Shown: in pieces, positions 1-13,466 of the stretch
Layout: each line of letters begins with the position of its first letter
Numbering within the stretch: position 1 is the stretch's first letter
Assembly: GCA_037576215.1 (NCBI GenBank)
Contig: JBANDB010000011.1
Coordinates: 930,001-994,000, forward strand
Origin: Armillaria gallica
Lineage: Eukaryota; Basidiomycota; Agaricomycetes; Agaricales; Physalacriaceae
DNA: 64,000 bases
Direction: 5' to 3'
Program-made: the position numbers and the translations under genes
Notes under the pieces: model-generated
The model's input: only the letters and a program-made list of their open reading frames with translations
Told to the model about the DNA's origin: nothing
Database searches by the model: none

Positions 1-1442
1 AATAAGAGCGAGCAGTGAGCACGCGCTGTGATTCTTAATTAAGAACAACGGCGGCGGGAGAAAGACAGGTACCATCACCTTGTAGCTAACCCTGACACCA
101 GAATGAGCCGCGTTAGCCGGAGAATTACGGCTGCTGTACTAGTAAGCATCGCTCAATCAGAATTCGAAGGTCTCGCAACGAAAGCAGCGCACGAAGAGAA
201 CATTGTATCTCCTCTGCTCTTGTGGAGGTAATAGCACATCATGAGAGCTACGATGAAATCCGTTATAGCAATCGTGGAGAAGAACGTGTAAATTGATTTC
301 TATATTACTTTGTGAACATCCGCACCAGGCTGGAGTACAGAAATCACATACCTTGACGATGGAAATGTCGGCGAGATTGGGCGTAATATAACTGCTTGAG
401 TTCATTTTGGGTACTACATGTAGCGCTGAGAGGTTGCTTACATGTCATAGGTTACAACTGTAACATTTGCATTAGCGGCATCGGACAGTACGAGTGTGCA
501 GTTCCTTACAAATTCCTGAACCTGAAGGAAACAAGGAGCATAAAATTAAGAAAGGTTGCCGAAGCGAGAAATGCCATTGTATTACCAAGCGAAGCTGCGA
601 CGGCGAGAAACTGTCCAACAATAAATGAGAGGAGCAGATTGGGGTATCGACAACAGGCTTACCACGAACCAAGGCAGGATCTTGTGGAAATTTCGTCCCA
701 CTTAGAATAGGTCAAGCCTTGCTATGATCAGTAACTACCACAAAAAGACGCACGTTTCCACAGTCGCATGGCGTATAACCTGATAATTATTGCGGTAAGA
801 GTTTTCCTCCTGTGTGGGAATAGCACGTCATCTCGTACCCTTGGACGTATACAATGATTGACACGTTTACGGCTAACTGCAGCTAAAGTATGCAAGTTAA
901 TGTTCCACCTGTAAGATCGGGATTTCAAGTAAATTTGTACCTTCATGCTCCTGTAATGAATCTTCAGCCAGATCAACGTCGTGCTTCTGCTAGACAACGC
1001 ACCATGTGTTATTTCCTAGGGCACCAGGCAAATTCCCGTACATGTCAATCAGATAGTAGTATAGCGCATGGGTGCTTAAAGCAACGTGAAGAGCGTCGAG
1101 ACCCCTGTCAAAGAAAGCTTCAATAGACAGCTATGTTAGACATGAGCCAATGAACGAACCAAAGTAGCGCGACCTATCTCATGAGATTTAGCGTAATGCG
1201 GATGCCAAGTTCAAAATAATTCCGACGTACAGAGTATCGGAACAATGACCAGTCGTTGGGGTACCTCTTGTAGTAGATAAGTGTTTGTACATTCGTTATT
1301 CCGAATAACCTATAAAATAGATGAAAGGGCGTTTCCGCAGGTAAGAAAGGTTACCTACATAGTGGCTACGATAGCACCGACAAAGAGAGCTCCAAAGGTG
1401 TCATGTAGGGATGGCGCAGCTGTCAAGCATTGCGAGGACATC
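1..1442 (-). pseudogene. DUF6534-family membrane protein, decayed copy 1 (runs off window)
   Basis: Read on the minus strand, a start codon at 1442 opens a short exon (MSSQ..., then DTFGALFVGAIVATM) that ends at a GT-type donor. It is followed by a second exon with the family signature LFGITNVQTLIYYKRYPNDW and a third with LDALHVALSTHALYYYLIDM near 1110-1000. This exon order and these motifs are those of the basidiomycete DUF6534 multi-pass membrane proteins, whose function is unknown. Frameshifts and stops lie between the exons and no continuous frame remains. The 3' part is cut by the window edge. Sequence around 60-260 matches the corresponding parts of the copies near 7300 and 12100, confirming it is the same gene type. 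Confidence 0.75.
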
Positions 1443-3280
1443 GTGCAAGGAATCTAGGGGGTGTTTGTTTCCTGAGCTTAAAGATTAGTACGTGAACCTA
1501 GCACGGCAGAGAGACACAGCACCGGATCAACTCGAGGACTCAGAACCAATCGGAATGCAACTCCCCTCTTCAATCCCAGAAGAACGTATGGCGATAGCGC
1601 AGAAAGAAGTACAGTCCCGCCTTTATTGGATGACGGAGGTTATGAGACTCGACAGTCCGTAGAACTCGGCGAAGTAACAATGTACCGCATCGCTTTAGAA
1701 CGAGAACACCAGGACGAGACAAACGAAGGGATTCTAGACCTGTGACCTACCTCATACAACACGTATCAATACTTGCCTATTGTATAAGATGCTTCACAGG
1801 TCCAAACAGATTCGCGTGAGCCGGCCCGTCGGTGCATTTCTGTTGATATTTTAAGATGACGATGATCCACGCCTAAAACATCCCGGAAGCCGTACCGTGT
1901 CAAGCAAAGTGGTCAGTACTTGTGCTTTCTATCGCTTTTCACCATATAGCGTGCCGGTAGTCTTAGAAAACCACTCGTGACGGACTGGCAGGACGGTGCC
2001 ACGGTTGTGGTCCGAACTCAATGACGGCTATACTTGCCCGCTTTTTATACCGCCATGCCCATCACTCCCCGCAGAACACGGAAGGATGCACTTTGCTGGC
2101 CACCAGCTAGTGCCAGCGAACATTGTTGTGCTTTGATATTCTTATACCTCCGATTCGCTTCCCCATTAGTAACCATGCCGTGTCACTCTGCCTTATCTGA
2201 TTGCTCTGTGTCTTCTGGCTGGATTTTCAGATTGTCAAATCGCAAATTCTTCAAACCTGATCTGATACGCGTAGCTAGGAAATATACACGTTTCCCTCCG
2301 TATTCGATTGCTGGGTCAGCTTTCGCGGCATGGCTCATACTTCACTTTCTAAATCTCTGGGGGAAAGGACAAGAAATACTTCAGTACAACGACAATTCAA
2401 CTGAGGGTAGAACGTACATCGGTTGCTATCTTCATATGACTGGACAGGGTTTCTTCGACCGTATTCTTGCTTTCGTGATCATTCGTTATACCTTCAGAAA
2501 GTTTGAACGAACCGTCCCGACTGCGGCGGCGACTGGCGTAAGGAAGGTAACGCAGTCGATAAAGGCCTCAGACACGTACGAAGCACCAGATAACATAGCA
2601 TATATTCGTCTCCTTTGACCGTGGATTGTGAAGGGACCCTAGGAAATGAGGATGAACGACGCTCCAAGACCCTTAGACAGTGCGCTCACCATCAGGTAAG
2701 ATAAAGATTCACTATGTCCTGATGCCTACATGTTTCCGTATCCAGCTTAGCTAGAGAAAAAATGAGGCGACGCCGTCAAGTAAACTAGAAGATGCCGACC
2801 ACAGTTTCAACAGGTTTTCGAGGATAGTAGTAGAAAACGAGGTGTACAGATGAGCATACGAAACCCTTATCGCCGAGTCGTCGTCTTCACGCGAGCAATG
2901 ATGGTGGTGGTTCGGAGGAGACATCCGAAAATGAATATGAAATTATCTTCCGCTTTTGAACAGCCGTTGCCGGCGGCATGTCGTTCACTTCTATCGCCAA
3001 AATTCTCTCGTACATGTCGATCAGAGATGACGACAGACATTTGAGTACCCGCAACCGGAGATCGCTGTCGCGGATAGCATCTCCAGCGACATCAGAGTGG
3101 TTCGAATAGTACTAGATCTTTGATAATGTGGCGAGCAGCGAAACGCTAGAATTGTAAGAGACCGGAACTCCTCGGGAACTCTTCTATAAGTCTTCACGTC
3201 AGTAAACGAGGCGCAGCCGCTGTACATCTGGCTGGAATCGATGAGAGTCGCCAATTCGAACCCTGAAATTTTTGATGCAT
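1443..3280. repeat. decayed companion block X/Y, copy 1
   Basis: This block lies between two DUF6534 copies. The minus-strand reading of 2190-2340 gives a coherent run (LKNLRFDNLKI, then PEDTEQ). Related sequence occurs near 14750 and 28470, and probably near 5800. The segment 2790-3010 (around AAAACGAGGTG, then a Glu/Phe-rich stretch near 2930-2990) is related to 6190-6420, 15330-15830 and 29800-29860. I do not recognise the encoded family. The 194-codon plus-strand ORF at 2034-2618 is antisense to the repeated signal and is probably not a gene. The stretch 1500-2030 shows nothing I can name. Confidence 0.5.
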
Positions 3281-3289
3281 TCATCTCTA

Positions 3290-5292
3290 ATTCAATAAAT
3301 GTATAACGCCCGTTGCAAAGAAGTCGGACCAGATCCGTTTCAGACTTGATAATCAAGTTCTTCCTTTGAATGATCCAACTTATCACTGAAAGAACCGACG
3401 TGCCGAAGCGGAATGCCGATGTTCTGAAAGACATCCTGAGTAAAAGCTTTACGAGGTAGTGAAGTGCGTGCACATACCGTTTCAGCAGAATTACCCTCAG
3501 AACTGTGAGGTGTGATCCGGTGGATGGTCGGTAGTGAATTTACACCACCCTCTGTTGCTCGACTAGCCGAATGATTCTCGGATCTAGAATTGAGCCTGGC
3601 AAAGGTAAGCTACAGGCAATCGTTTCAAGAAGACGATGTACATAGCAAGCAGCGAATTGATGTAAACTGTGAACGTCTTTGTCAGTCGTTATCGGCGGGC
3701 AGCGTTCATGAGACTGACTCTTAGATAGGACAAAATTTATCCCCAGAAATATCAGAGAATCCGGCCACACGACATACTGTTGATGTTGGTGAGATCCTGA
3801 GCATGACATCGGATCAAGCTGAGAGACAACGAACGGAGATGAGAGTGAGCAGCGAACAAGCACTGTTATTTTCCTCAGGGACAATGTACGCAAGTTCAAA
3901 GCGGAGATCTTTACCTTGTAGCTAATCCGGATACGAGAACAAGTCGCATTAAACGGATAAGCACCGAAGCTGCGCTGCAATGACTCTACATGAACGCGAA
4001 TGCGAAAGTCTTAAGAAGGAAACAACTCACGAAGAGAACAATATGCGACCTCTGCTCTTGTGCAGGTAATAGGTCATTGGAAGGGCTATGATGACATCGG
4101 CGGCAGCAATTGTAGAGAAGAAGGTGCAAATTGATCTCTAGATTATCCGTGTGGGTATCCCTAATTGGCTAGACTATTGGGATCACGTACTTTGATGTTG
4201 GAAGCAGCCGCAAGATTCGGTGTAATATAACTGTCGAGGGTCATTTTTCGTGATGCTAGGTAGTTATGAAGGTCCGCTTACATGCTGTGTATCACATCTG
4301 TAGGTGTCTTGTCAGTACGATCAAAGTCAACGAGATAATTAGCACCTACATATGGTTGAACCTAAATGAACTGAATCAGACAAATGTTCGGCACAAGCGA
4401 AAGAGGTTTATTACCAAGAGATGCCATCACCGCCAATGCCTATTTGATAATGACTAGGATGCTCGACTAGTTTCAATCATACTTACGACGAACCAAGGAA
4501 GAGTCTTGTGAAAATGTCGTCCCACTATGAAACGAATAAGAAATGACAAGATCAACAACCACCATCCAAAAGCACGAACACTTCCATAGTCGGACGGCGT
4601 ACAGCCTAATAATCCCAACCGTCAGTATTACCTACTTCATAGGAAGGACATGACTCGCACCCTTGGACATATACAACGATAAGATCCTAGCAGAGACAGG
4701 GTCAAGATGTAAATTGCTAGATACGCCTTTGACCACACACATTGAGATATAATTGCCACTTGGTGCGTCATTAGCGATATTTATATTCGGAATCGAAGAG
4801 GTTACCTTCATGCTCCTGTAAAAACGAGTCTTCAATGAGATATACATCGAGTCTCCGTCTGAGAACGTACCACAGGTCACTTTCTAGATCACCAACCAAA
4901 TCCCCGAACATAGTAATCAGATAAAAATATAAGGCGTGAGTGCTCAAGGCGACATGAAGAGTATCGAGAACCCTATCGACGAATCTAACAATGAATCACG
5001 ACGACGGAGAGATGTGATTCGACAAACCAAAGTAGCGTTACCTATCTCACGGGCTTCAGTGTAACGCCGACTTCAAAATGACATACGGAATATCGGTAAA
5101 CCCACCAATCGTTAGGGTATCTTCTGTAGTAACTGAGCCCTTGTAGATTTGTTATGCCATACAAACTTTCGAGTGAATGAATGAAAAGGCATTTCCTCAA
5201 GTAATGAAGATCGCCTACATAGAGGCTATGTTAGAACCGAGATAGAGTGCGCCTACACTCTCCCCGAGGGAGGGAATAGCTGTCGAGGGCAT
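3290..5292 (-). pseudogene. DUF6534-family membrane protein, decayed copy 2
   Basis: The minus-strand start codon at 5292 begins MPSTAIPSLGESVGALYLGS, the family N-terminus. The middle exons are heavily decayed. Near 3800-3720 the reading VVWPDSLIFLGINFVLSK matches the core of the DUF6534 domain (family form: W-P-x-S-L-I-F-x-G-I-x-F-V-L-S-K). The C-terminal exon near 3480-3290 resembles the ends of the other copies (MSFRTSAF). Multiple frameshifts and stops exist and exons cannot be joined in one frame. Total span is about 2.0 kb, as in the other copies. Function of the family is unknown; the multi-pass topology is inferred from the hydrophobic exons. Confidence 0.75.
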
Positions 5293-6700
5293 TGTGGGTA
5301 AGAAGGAAGGTGAAGAGGGAAACCTGGGACGCATGTTCAACTTATAGATGAGATGGTCGACCGATCACGGCACCAAGTACGACTGCCAATTCATGAATTT
5401 ACCCAGTGAAGATGGTATCACACTCTGGTTCTTGATTTTTGGATCTCAACACTGAATGCACTGGACTCCGGCGCTGTTGTTCACAAATCTAAAAGAGGGT
5501 TATCAGACACAGCCACGACGAGAGTATGGTAAGCCGATCCCTTAATTATTCGTGCTGATCTTGCTTCGGTGTGGAATACTGTGAATTTAGATGATAGTCT
5601 GATAGCGGCGGGAACAGCTCACTCCGTCTGTAAAACCGATAGAGCAGCAGACGCCGATGGCTCCGGTGCGTTGATGCTTTCTCATCTGACCTCTGATTCA
5701 CGATGAGTTGTGATGTACCAGGCACAACCCAGGCAGTGTCGCATGTTGATGCGCGCGGATGTATGCACAAGTTCGTCATCTGTTTGGGTATCTTTATTGC
5801 AAGTCCGCGTGTTTCTTTTGATCTCGGGATTGTCAATACGCCAGAAGGCAGAAACATCAATCCTGGTCTATGATAGCAGGGCTGAAACTGTCCAGTTCGA
5901 CATGAGTACATTCCACAGCATAGTCGACCACGTTCAATGTGTTGCGAAGCAGAGCACATTGGTGTACATTTTTTTGCTTCTAGGCATAGAGATCGCTAAT
6001 CGCAAAGATTTGAGTATTCAGGTTGCTTCATACTGACGACTCCCACAACTGAGGGTACTAACTTTACTTAGACCGAAAAACACGAAAACTCCTCGCAGCA
6101 ATTGGGTGCTTTTTTTGTCGCGACTGCGCTCCACGCATAAGAGACGCAGATGAGATTTAACCCCAACGTCGGAGGACGGTGCAGCCAATACGTGTTTCAT
6201 ATACCAGTTTCAACAAGATCCGGACGGCAGCAGGAGAAAACGAGGTGTTCTGATGGTCGTACGACACCTTCGTCCTTTAGCCATCGTCTTTGCGAGAAGT
6301 GGTGTTGGTTGTGGACCGGAAGGTGTTGGTGTTGGTGTTGTTACCGGCACAAGGTCCCAATAAGGAACGGCTGTCCGAAAATGAAATTATGTTCCGCTTT
6401 TGAACACGGGCCGGCAGTACCGGTGTTATTCAAATTAGATTGGCAAATCGTTCCAACGCGTTTACCTTTTAGCACCGCGCTTGTTCAAATATTTCCTCAC
6501 GGGAGCAGACTTTATTTCTACACTAAGCATGATCATTGCGACGTCTGTGGTTTACATAGATCTATCTAAGTACTAAATGTGTCTGCAAAAAGCATCTGCG
6601 ACTCTGATTCTCTCCCAAACCAGAGAAAGCTGCAACGACGATATTGCTTCAACCTCGCACCACTCGTACAGTGAATGCTGAGCTTCGTCCAATAAATACA
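5293..6700. repeat. decayed companion block X/Y, copy 2
   Basis: The first 250 bases are related to the upstream regions of other DUF6534 copies; for example CTCCGGCGCTGT at 5466 recurs near 13610. Sequence at 5780-5960 is weakly similar to the X signal near 2200. Sequence at 6190-6420 is clearly similar to 2790-3000, including a shared stretch around GAAATTATGTTCCGCTTTTG. The plus-strand ORFs here are short and not conserved among copies. No gene product can be named. It is most simply a duplicated neighbour of the DUF6534 gene that decayed with it. Confidence 0.45.
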
Positions 6701-6719
6701 TAGGAAAATGCAAAAAGTC

Positions 6720-8704
6720 GAATCAACTGCTTTCAGACTTGATCGTGACCGAGATTTCGGTGCACCTTATTATCGAAGGAGCGGATATCCAAGATCTCAG
6801 AGAGCGGAATGTTGACATCCTGTGGGAAATGTTTGCTAAGCAGGCAAGATAAATCATGATAATTAGACAGACGTACCGTTTCTGCGGTGGATCCTTCGCT
6901 GCTGTGGGGTGTGATACGGAAGACGGCAGGAATAGGATGTCTGCTATGCTCTGCATTTGGTGTATCAAACTGTTCGGGTCGGTAATTGAACCTAGCGAAG
7001 GTGAGCTTTAGGTCCAAATTGCCAGAAGATGATGTACATAGCAAGCAGAGAGTTGACGTATACTGCATCAATATGTTAGCCGCAATTAATGGGTAAGGAG
7101 CCACACACACATTTTGGTAGAATGAAACCAATCCCGATGAAAATCAAAGTCTCCGGCCACACGATGAACTACGGGTATGGGTGAGCCCCAAAGCATGGTC
7201 GAATTGGGAGAATAACTAACCGCGATAAGAATAATCAGCGAGCATACACTGTCGGTGTCTGTGTTAGGTTGCCGTACACAAACCACAAGATAACATCACC
7301 TTGTAGCTAGTCCTGAAACGACGACGAGTCGCATTAGACCGAGAAGCAGGGACGCCGTTCTAGTACGAGTGTATTCGAAAAGGTAAGTAAGTCTTCATGA
7401 ATGCAGTAACATACGTAGAGAAATGTGTAGCCGCTCTGCTCTTGTGCAGGTAATAGCACATCATGAGCGCTATAACGAAATCCGAGGCCGCAACCGTAGA
7501 AAAAAAGGTGTAAATTGGTGTCTGCGGTATCTTAGTAAGCATCCACCAGCGTCCCGAGGAAAGATATCGTTTACCTTGACACCGGAAATGTGGGAGAAAT
7601 TTAATGTCATAAATCTGTTAGGATTCACGTTAGGCAGCACAATTAGCTACGAAAGTCCACTTACATGCCATGGACCATGTCTGCGGTGCTCATGTTAGCG
7701 CACCAAGAAACTGGGAAGAAATGAACGATGTCTTACAGAGTCCGGCACCTACAATAATCGTAAAAGTGGTCAGCAAACTATTTGAGACAAGAAGAGCGAT
7801 TTTATTACCCAGCGAGATAGCCACGACCAAGAACTATCCGATAATAAGCTACGCTGGACCAGAGGTCATTCGATTCTTTCAGAAAATGCTTACCACGAAC
7901 CACGGGAGAACCTTGTGAAAATGCCGTCCAACTACCAATGAATTAAGCCTTTTCGCCATCATGACTAAGCGAAACCACAGACGTTTCCATAGTCGAATGG
8001 CGTACAGCCTAAGATTGATAGGAATCAGAGTTTTGTAGCTTCGGAGTAGCGGTATGTTTCATACCCTTGAACATATAACAAGATCGCTATCTGAGAGGAA
8101 CATCGGTAAGATTGAGGAGCAAATACGGCCTGAAGACGTACATTTAAAATCAGCATCAACTAAGTGTGTAAATCATTATCAGAGTGCTGCATCGTCGGTA
8201 CGACAAATGAATCACCTTGAAGCTCCTGCATCGTATTTTTTAGTGAGAGTGATGTTGGGATTCTTTATGGAAGCGTACCACACGCTATGCGTTAGGGATT
8301 CCTCCAAGTCACCAAACATATCGATTAGATAGTAATATACACCATGCGTGCTCGCAGCAAGGTGAAGAGCATCGAGGGCCCTGTGAAAAGAATATTCATC
8401 CACTTGCCATGACGAACAGGCATATAGGAACAAACCAAAGTAGCGCTACCTATGTCGTGGGGTTCAGCATAATGAGAGCTTCAAACGAATTTAGACGTAC
8501 AGAATATCGGTAAATCCACCAATCGTTAGGGTAGTTCTTGTAGTAGATGACCGCTTGTAGATTTGTGATTCCAAAGAAACTGCCGAATAGATGAAAACAG
8601 GTTTCGTGACTAAGGAAGGTTACGTACACAGCGGCTAGGGTGGCACCGACATAAAGAGCACCAAGGGTCTCCCCAAGAAACAGTTTTGAAGGTTGCAATG
8701 ACAT
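6720..8704 (-). pseudogene. DUF6534-family membrane protein, decayed copy 3 (best preserved)
   Basis: The start codon at 8704 gives MSLQPSKLFLGETLGALYVG and a donor after the first hydrophobic segment. The second exon reads LFGSFFGITNLQAVIYYKNY followed by PNDWWIYRYSV. The third, near 8375-8270, reads ALDALHLAASTHGVYYYLID and MFGDLEES. C-terminal pieces at 7130-6733 include PNAEHSRHPIPAVFR and SSEGSTAETVRLS, with PLSEILDIRSF close to the end. These pieces follow the family order over about 2 kb. Internal stops and frame changes between pieces rule out an intact gene, but this copy gives the clearest family diagnosis on the minus strand. Confidence 0.8.
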
Positions 8705-11390
8705 CGTAGGCTAAAAGGGAGGTGTGCGAAAGTTCTGCGACATCTGCTCAGCTTAAAGGTGTGTAGCCGGAAATAGCATGGCCCGGCCAACTTTCCACCA
8801 TCATCCTAGGAACCAAAACAGACACTTGTTTATGTGCTTCCCCCTTGATCGGATAAAGTAGGCTGTGCGGAAAAGACGGTAGTACGTACCTCTCGATAAA
8901 GTATGCTTTGACAGGAGGCAAGGCACCACTTGTTCCATGAAACCAATAGAGTGGCACCCGTCGATTCTCTGTTGATCCCTTTAATTTCATCAGCGTTGCA
9001 CCCAGGATGATCATGATACGACCTTGATGCCAAACAGAACACGGGTGGGGATGCGCACCATACTAATTTCCGTCTTTCCGCCATCATCGCTCATATAAAG
9101 AAGACTAAGTATCCCTCCCAGACCTGATACGGCGGTAGATGGTACTAAACTCCCTGCTCGCGGTACGGCTGATGTCAAACAGTACCTTCGCCGCTTTGTT
9201 GTCTACATACGGACAAGTTTAGAGGGACGATGAATATCTAGAGTCAAAATGTGAGTATTGATTGCATCATTAAGATCATCCGTACTTACCTTGATTGCAT
9301 TAGTCTATCCCTGGCCACTTCCTCGACGACCGTGTTGTAGCCGTATGTATACTGTCTACACTATTTTGTGCTGAGTCGTTGAAGGTGAGCTTCGATCGAG
9401 CTACCTTAAGATTCGCGAGCGGGGACAGATCGCTTCGCCTACAGAATAGATAAAGCCGTCGAGACCAACACAGTTTCTCCGTGAATGTTTTGGATTTTAT
9501 GTATTATCGGCGATGGCGATGGAACCGTATCGCGAGGTTCACTAGGCAAATGGATGGTATAGTGCAAAAGGTGAGCTACGAACAACCGGAGAACTACGGA
9601 AAGGTTGCCGAAACATGCCAAGACACCCGCCGACATGTCCCGCGCTAACATCTCCCGTGATCTGCGTAAGGCTTATAATGTTAGAGAAGGATGTGCGCCC
9701 TGAGACGGCTGTGCCGATTCCCGTCTTTCGATATGCTTTTGGGTATTCAGCCGAGTATTGATAAGAGTGAGTCGCACGGAGGAAGGGCGGTGTTAAATCC
9801 CATCGAGAGCAGACAGTTGACGTTAACTAAATCATCTTGGAGTGATTGATAGATCACCACGGGCAGCCATGTGCGTTTTGTTAGGAGCAACTCAACTCTG
9901 AGAAATACAAGGCCTTTAGGAAGGGCGATGAACTGAATAAAAGACGAACTTTATGCTAAAAGATGCTGAACACGTATGGCGACGAGCGTAACCGTCGAGA
10001 AAACACTACTATCAGAGGCGTTAGTGAAATCCAAAGACTGCAACGTATCAAGTCTTTACCCAAACCACTACGGTCTTTGATGTGTGCCCGGGGTCAAAAA
10101 AGAGACCGATTGCAGAGCGGTCGTATGGTTATATTTGTGGTCCAAATTCAGCGCCAGTTGATCCGCACCATTTTCCTCTTGTACTGTAGAACACAGAACA
10201 AAGTCCGTTGCTGACTGGTGCTGGTGAATGTCGCTTTGCATTCATACCCCGTACTTTATACTGGGCGCGTTGTAAGAGGCTGCATTCGTTTGTTGGGTTA
10301 TGTTTAGTGGATATTTTCCATCAATTGCATCATTCGAGTCTGCAAAAGTGTTGTGCGCTAGTAGTGGGCACATCACTGAAGGGAAAAAAAGATGGTTCAG
10401 TATAGGTACAGTTTCACCGAGGAGAAATGTACCTCGATTACGATCGTGTGGGTCGAAGCAATGTCAGCACTTCGGGTAGTGATCATTGCTTCTATCCGGA
10501 CTTGGGAAAACACCGCTGGGAGACTAACTGGCGGCTCTGCTCGCGCCGGCAGCGGGTAGAATGGGGGAGGATCCTGAAACAACATCAATCAGAGAATGGT
10601 AGACATACATCCGTCATTATCGATTGCTTGTCCTCATCGGAGAGGAAATTCAGGCAAGTCATCCAAGGATTAGAACTGTCAACCCGGGTTCCTCACATGA
10701 GGCGGTAGAGTGGTCGTGTACTATTTTAGAGCGAGCTAATATTATTCGCATCTGGAACTCAAACGGCTCAAAACTGACTTTGGCATTAAGCCAAGATAAG
10801 CTGAGTTGCGGCAACACTAGCTAAGACTGACTTACACGCCATGAAACGAGGAGCGACAGACTTGTGAGCGTGACGACTCGCTACCCAGTGTCAATCAAGA
10901 CAATCTGACTTACATTAGCACCCAGCTCTTCAAAATGACTCACGTACGCGCTCACGCTGGCAGTAAAATTCGGATTTATGGGTGGAGTATCCTTCAATTC
11001 AGATTAGGAGCAGCGATGGACCAACAGTACGAGGACGAGAAGCAACATACCGAAACGATGCGGTATATAGATCTCATCATCCGCAGGGCTGCGCCACACG
11101 ACGGCGATCAAATTTTCAGTGCAAAACGGACGGTGGGCAGTCAAGGCCTAAGATAAGGATATGCCTACCCTCGACTACAGCTTTCACGGGAAACACGAGA
11201 ATCTTAGGAATTAATGGGGGCACTTTGACCACACCGTCGTCTTCGCATTATGATGACTGTGGGCGTACGTACTGACTCCTTGTAATTTGATGTGCCGAGT
11301 ACGGCATATTTGGTACATCAGATATGAAATTCATTTCTCCTTTTGAACATGCGTATCTCAAGTCTTCGACATTGTTCCCTCTCAGATAAT
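8705..11390. repeat. decayed block W, copy 1
   Basis: This 2.7 kb stretch between two DUF6534 copies has no continuous gene. Sequence at 9670-9770 (a plus-strand reading like VLEKDVRP) is clearly related to 27000-27080 and to 30470-30545. Sequence at 10400-10570 is related to 30720-30890, sharing GCGGGTAGAATG / GCGGGTAGCATG. A stretch at 9960-10140 aligns with 27410-27530 plus 28239-28290, where the other copy carries an inverted-repeat element, so this copy serves as its empty site. The product of W is unknown; individual ORFs here do not match among copies. Confidence 0.45.
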
Positions 11391-11589
11391 CATTGGATTG
11401 GACACCAATCTTCAATCTTGAAGACCTTCTGCGACATGAAAGGATCGTATGCAAATTAGAGACACATTATACAGTCGAAAAGACAGAAATATTAAATCTA
11501 TCCGGACTTTGGATTAAAATCGAACAAAATCACTCTCATATAGGAGAATCAACAGTCCCCTTCGAATTTTCCGACTTGTCCGAAGAAAG

Positions 11590-13466
11590 GATGTCCGGTA
11601 TCTCAGACAGCGCGAGGCTGATATCCTGAAGGAATTTCTTCAGCAACAGTCGAGATGATACGTAATACTAGTGCACATACCGTTTTGGCATGACCTTCTT
11701 CGGTGTTAGATGCAAACCGGAGGACAGGAGGAATCGAATGTCTGAAATTCTCGTTATCAAACCTGTTCGATGAATGCTGATGTCGGTAATTAAACCTAAC
11801 AAAGGTAAACTTCAGGAAAGGAAAGAAAGAAGACGGTGCACATGGCAAGTAGTGAGTTTATATAGACTGCGCATTAGTTAGCGAGTTTCGATGTGTTATG
11901 AATAATACTCACGTCTGGGTAATATGAAATCGATCGCGACAAAGATGAGAGTCTTCGGCCACATGATGTACTGCAGGTCATCGTGAGATCTTTGGACGGG
12001 TACAGATTGTGAGAAGCAGACCGTGAACAGCGAGAACAGCGAGCATGCACTGTAATTGCCACCATGAATAATAGAAACGATTTTAGAGTAGATGTATTCA
12101 CCTTGTAGCTATCCCCGATACAAGAACGAGTCGCATTAGACCGAGAAGTAAATCAGCCGTGCTAGTAGAATTAAATAATGCGGATCTGCTCTTGCGCAGG
12201 TAATAGCACATCATGAGGGCTATGATGAGATCTGCCGTTATAATCATGGAGTAGAACATGTAGATCGACCTCTATGTCATTGCGTAAGAATCTATGATTT
12301 TCCAGACTAAGTACAAAACATACATTGATGATGGAGACAGACGCCAAACTCGGTGTAACGTAGCTGTAAAGAATTACTTTGAGTCATACATATAATGAGG
12401 ACGGTTCGCTTACATATCATAGGAGAGAACTTATGTGCGTCGATCAGTGAAATCGAAATGAGAGAGAGAGATTATTCCCTTACATATTCCAGCACCTGAA
12501 ATAAATCGGGGGGAGTAATTGGGAATAGTTGTTGAGACGAGAAGTGTGATGCATTACCAAGCGAGGCTGCCACAGCGATAAACTGTCTAATAGTAAGTGA
12601 GAGTAGGAGATTCGGTTACTTGAGAGCCGTACTTACCACGAACCAAGGGACAATTTTATGAAAATGTATGCCAACTAAGAATAAGTTAACCCTTAACATG
12701 GTCAGTAATGATCCGGCGAAATACGCACGTTTCCAAAGTCGGATGGCATAGACGCTAAGGGTAGAGTACTAAGAGATAACCTTCTCGAAACTAATGATGT
12801 GGTTCTTACCCTTGGACTAACACGATAGTCCACACCTTGGAGAACAAGTAGTCAGATAAGAAAAGGGCTTGGGATGTAATGTTGACGAACCTTTACGACT
12901 AATTGCACCTGTTATTCAAGCTACAATTAGTGCTTTAAGATAGAACTCCGTGTAAATGCGTACCCTCATGCTCCTGTAAGGACAAATGCTTGGTGAGATC
13001 GCCAGTGCACCTATGACTGGCAACGTACCAAACAATATTGACTTCGAGGGACCCGAGTAAGTTGCCAGACATATCAATGAGATAGTGATATAGTGCATGG
13101 GTGCCTAAAGCGACGTGAACAGTGTCAAGGACCCTGTGGGATAACATGTTAATTCACCGCGACCGATGTGCACGAATGAATGAGACAGACCAAAACAGCG
13201 CTACCTATCTCACGCGCATCAACATAATGCAAAACCCGAAAGAATTTCCACCTACAGAATGTCGGTAAAGTGACCAGTCATTAGGGTATCTCTTGAAGTA
13301 GATGAGCACCTGTAAATTCATTATGCCAAATAAACTACCAGGCCAATGAAAAGTCAAATTCGCGAGGAAGGAAAGACACTCACATGGCGGCTATGGTCGC
13401 ACCAACAAAGAGAGCTCCAAAGGTGCTCCCCAAGGACGGAATCACTGGCGAAGGCTGCGAGGACAT
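11590..13466 (-). pseudogene. DUF6534-family membrane protein, decayed copy 4
   Basis: The start codon at 13466 begins MSSQPSPVIPSLGSTFGALF, ending in VGATIAAM at a GTGAGT donor. Near 13140-13030 the third exon reads VLDTVHVALGTHALYHYLID then MSGNLLGSLE. Near 11850-11690 a C-terminal exon reads FTFVRFNYRHQHSSNRFDNE with a following EEGHAKTV, matching copies 3, 5 and 6. The order and about 1.9 kb span are as in the other copies. Stops and frameshifts separate the exons. A conserved donor context after the first exon supports real ancestral splicing. Confidence 0.78.

Noticed and set aside
2034..2618. 194-codon plus-strand ORF as a gene
   Set aside because: It lies antisense to the repeated X signal, is not open in the related copies and has no recognisable domain.
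8705..11390. A functional gene in block W
   Set aside because: No ORF is conserved among the W copies and frames are broken.
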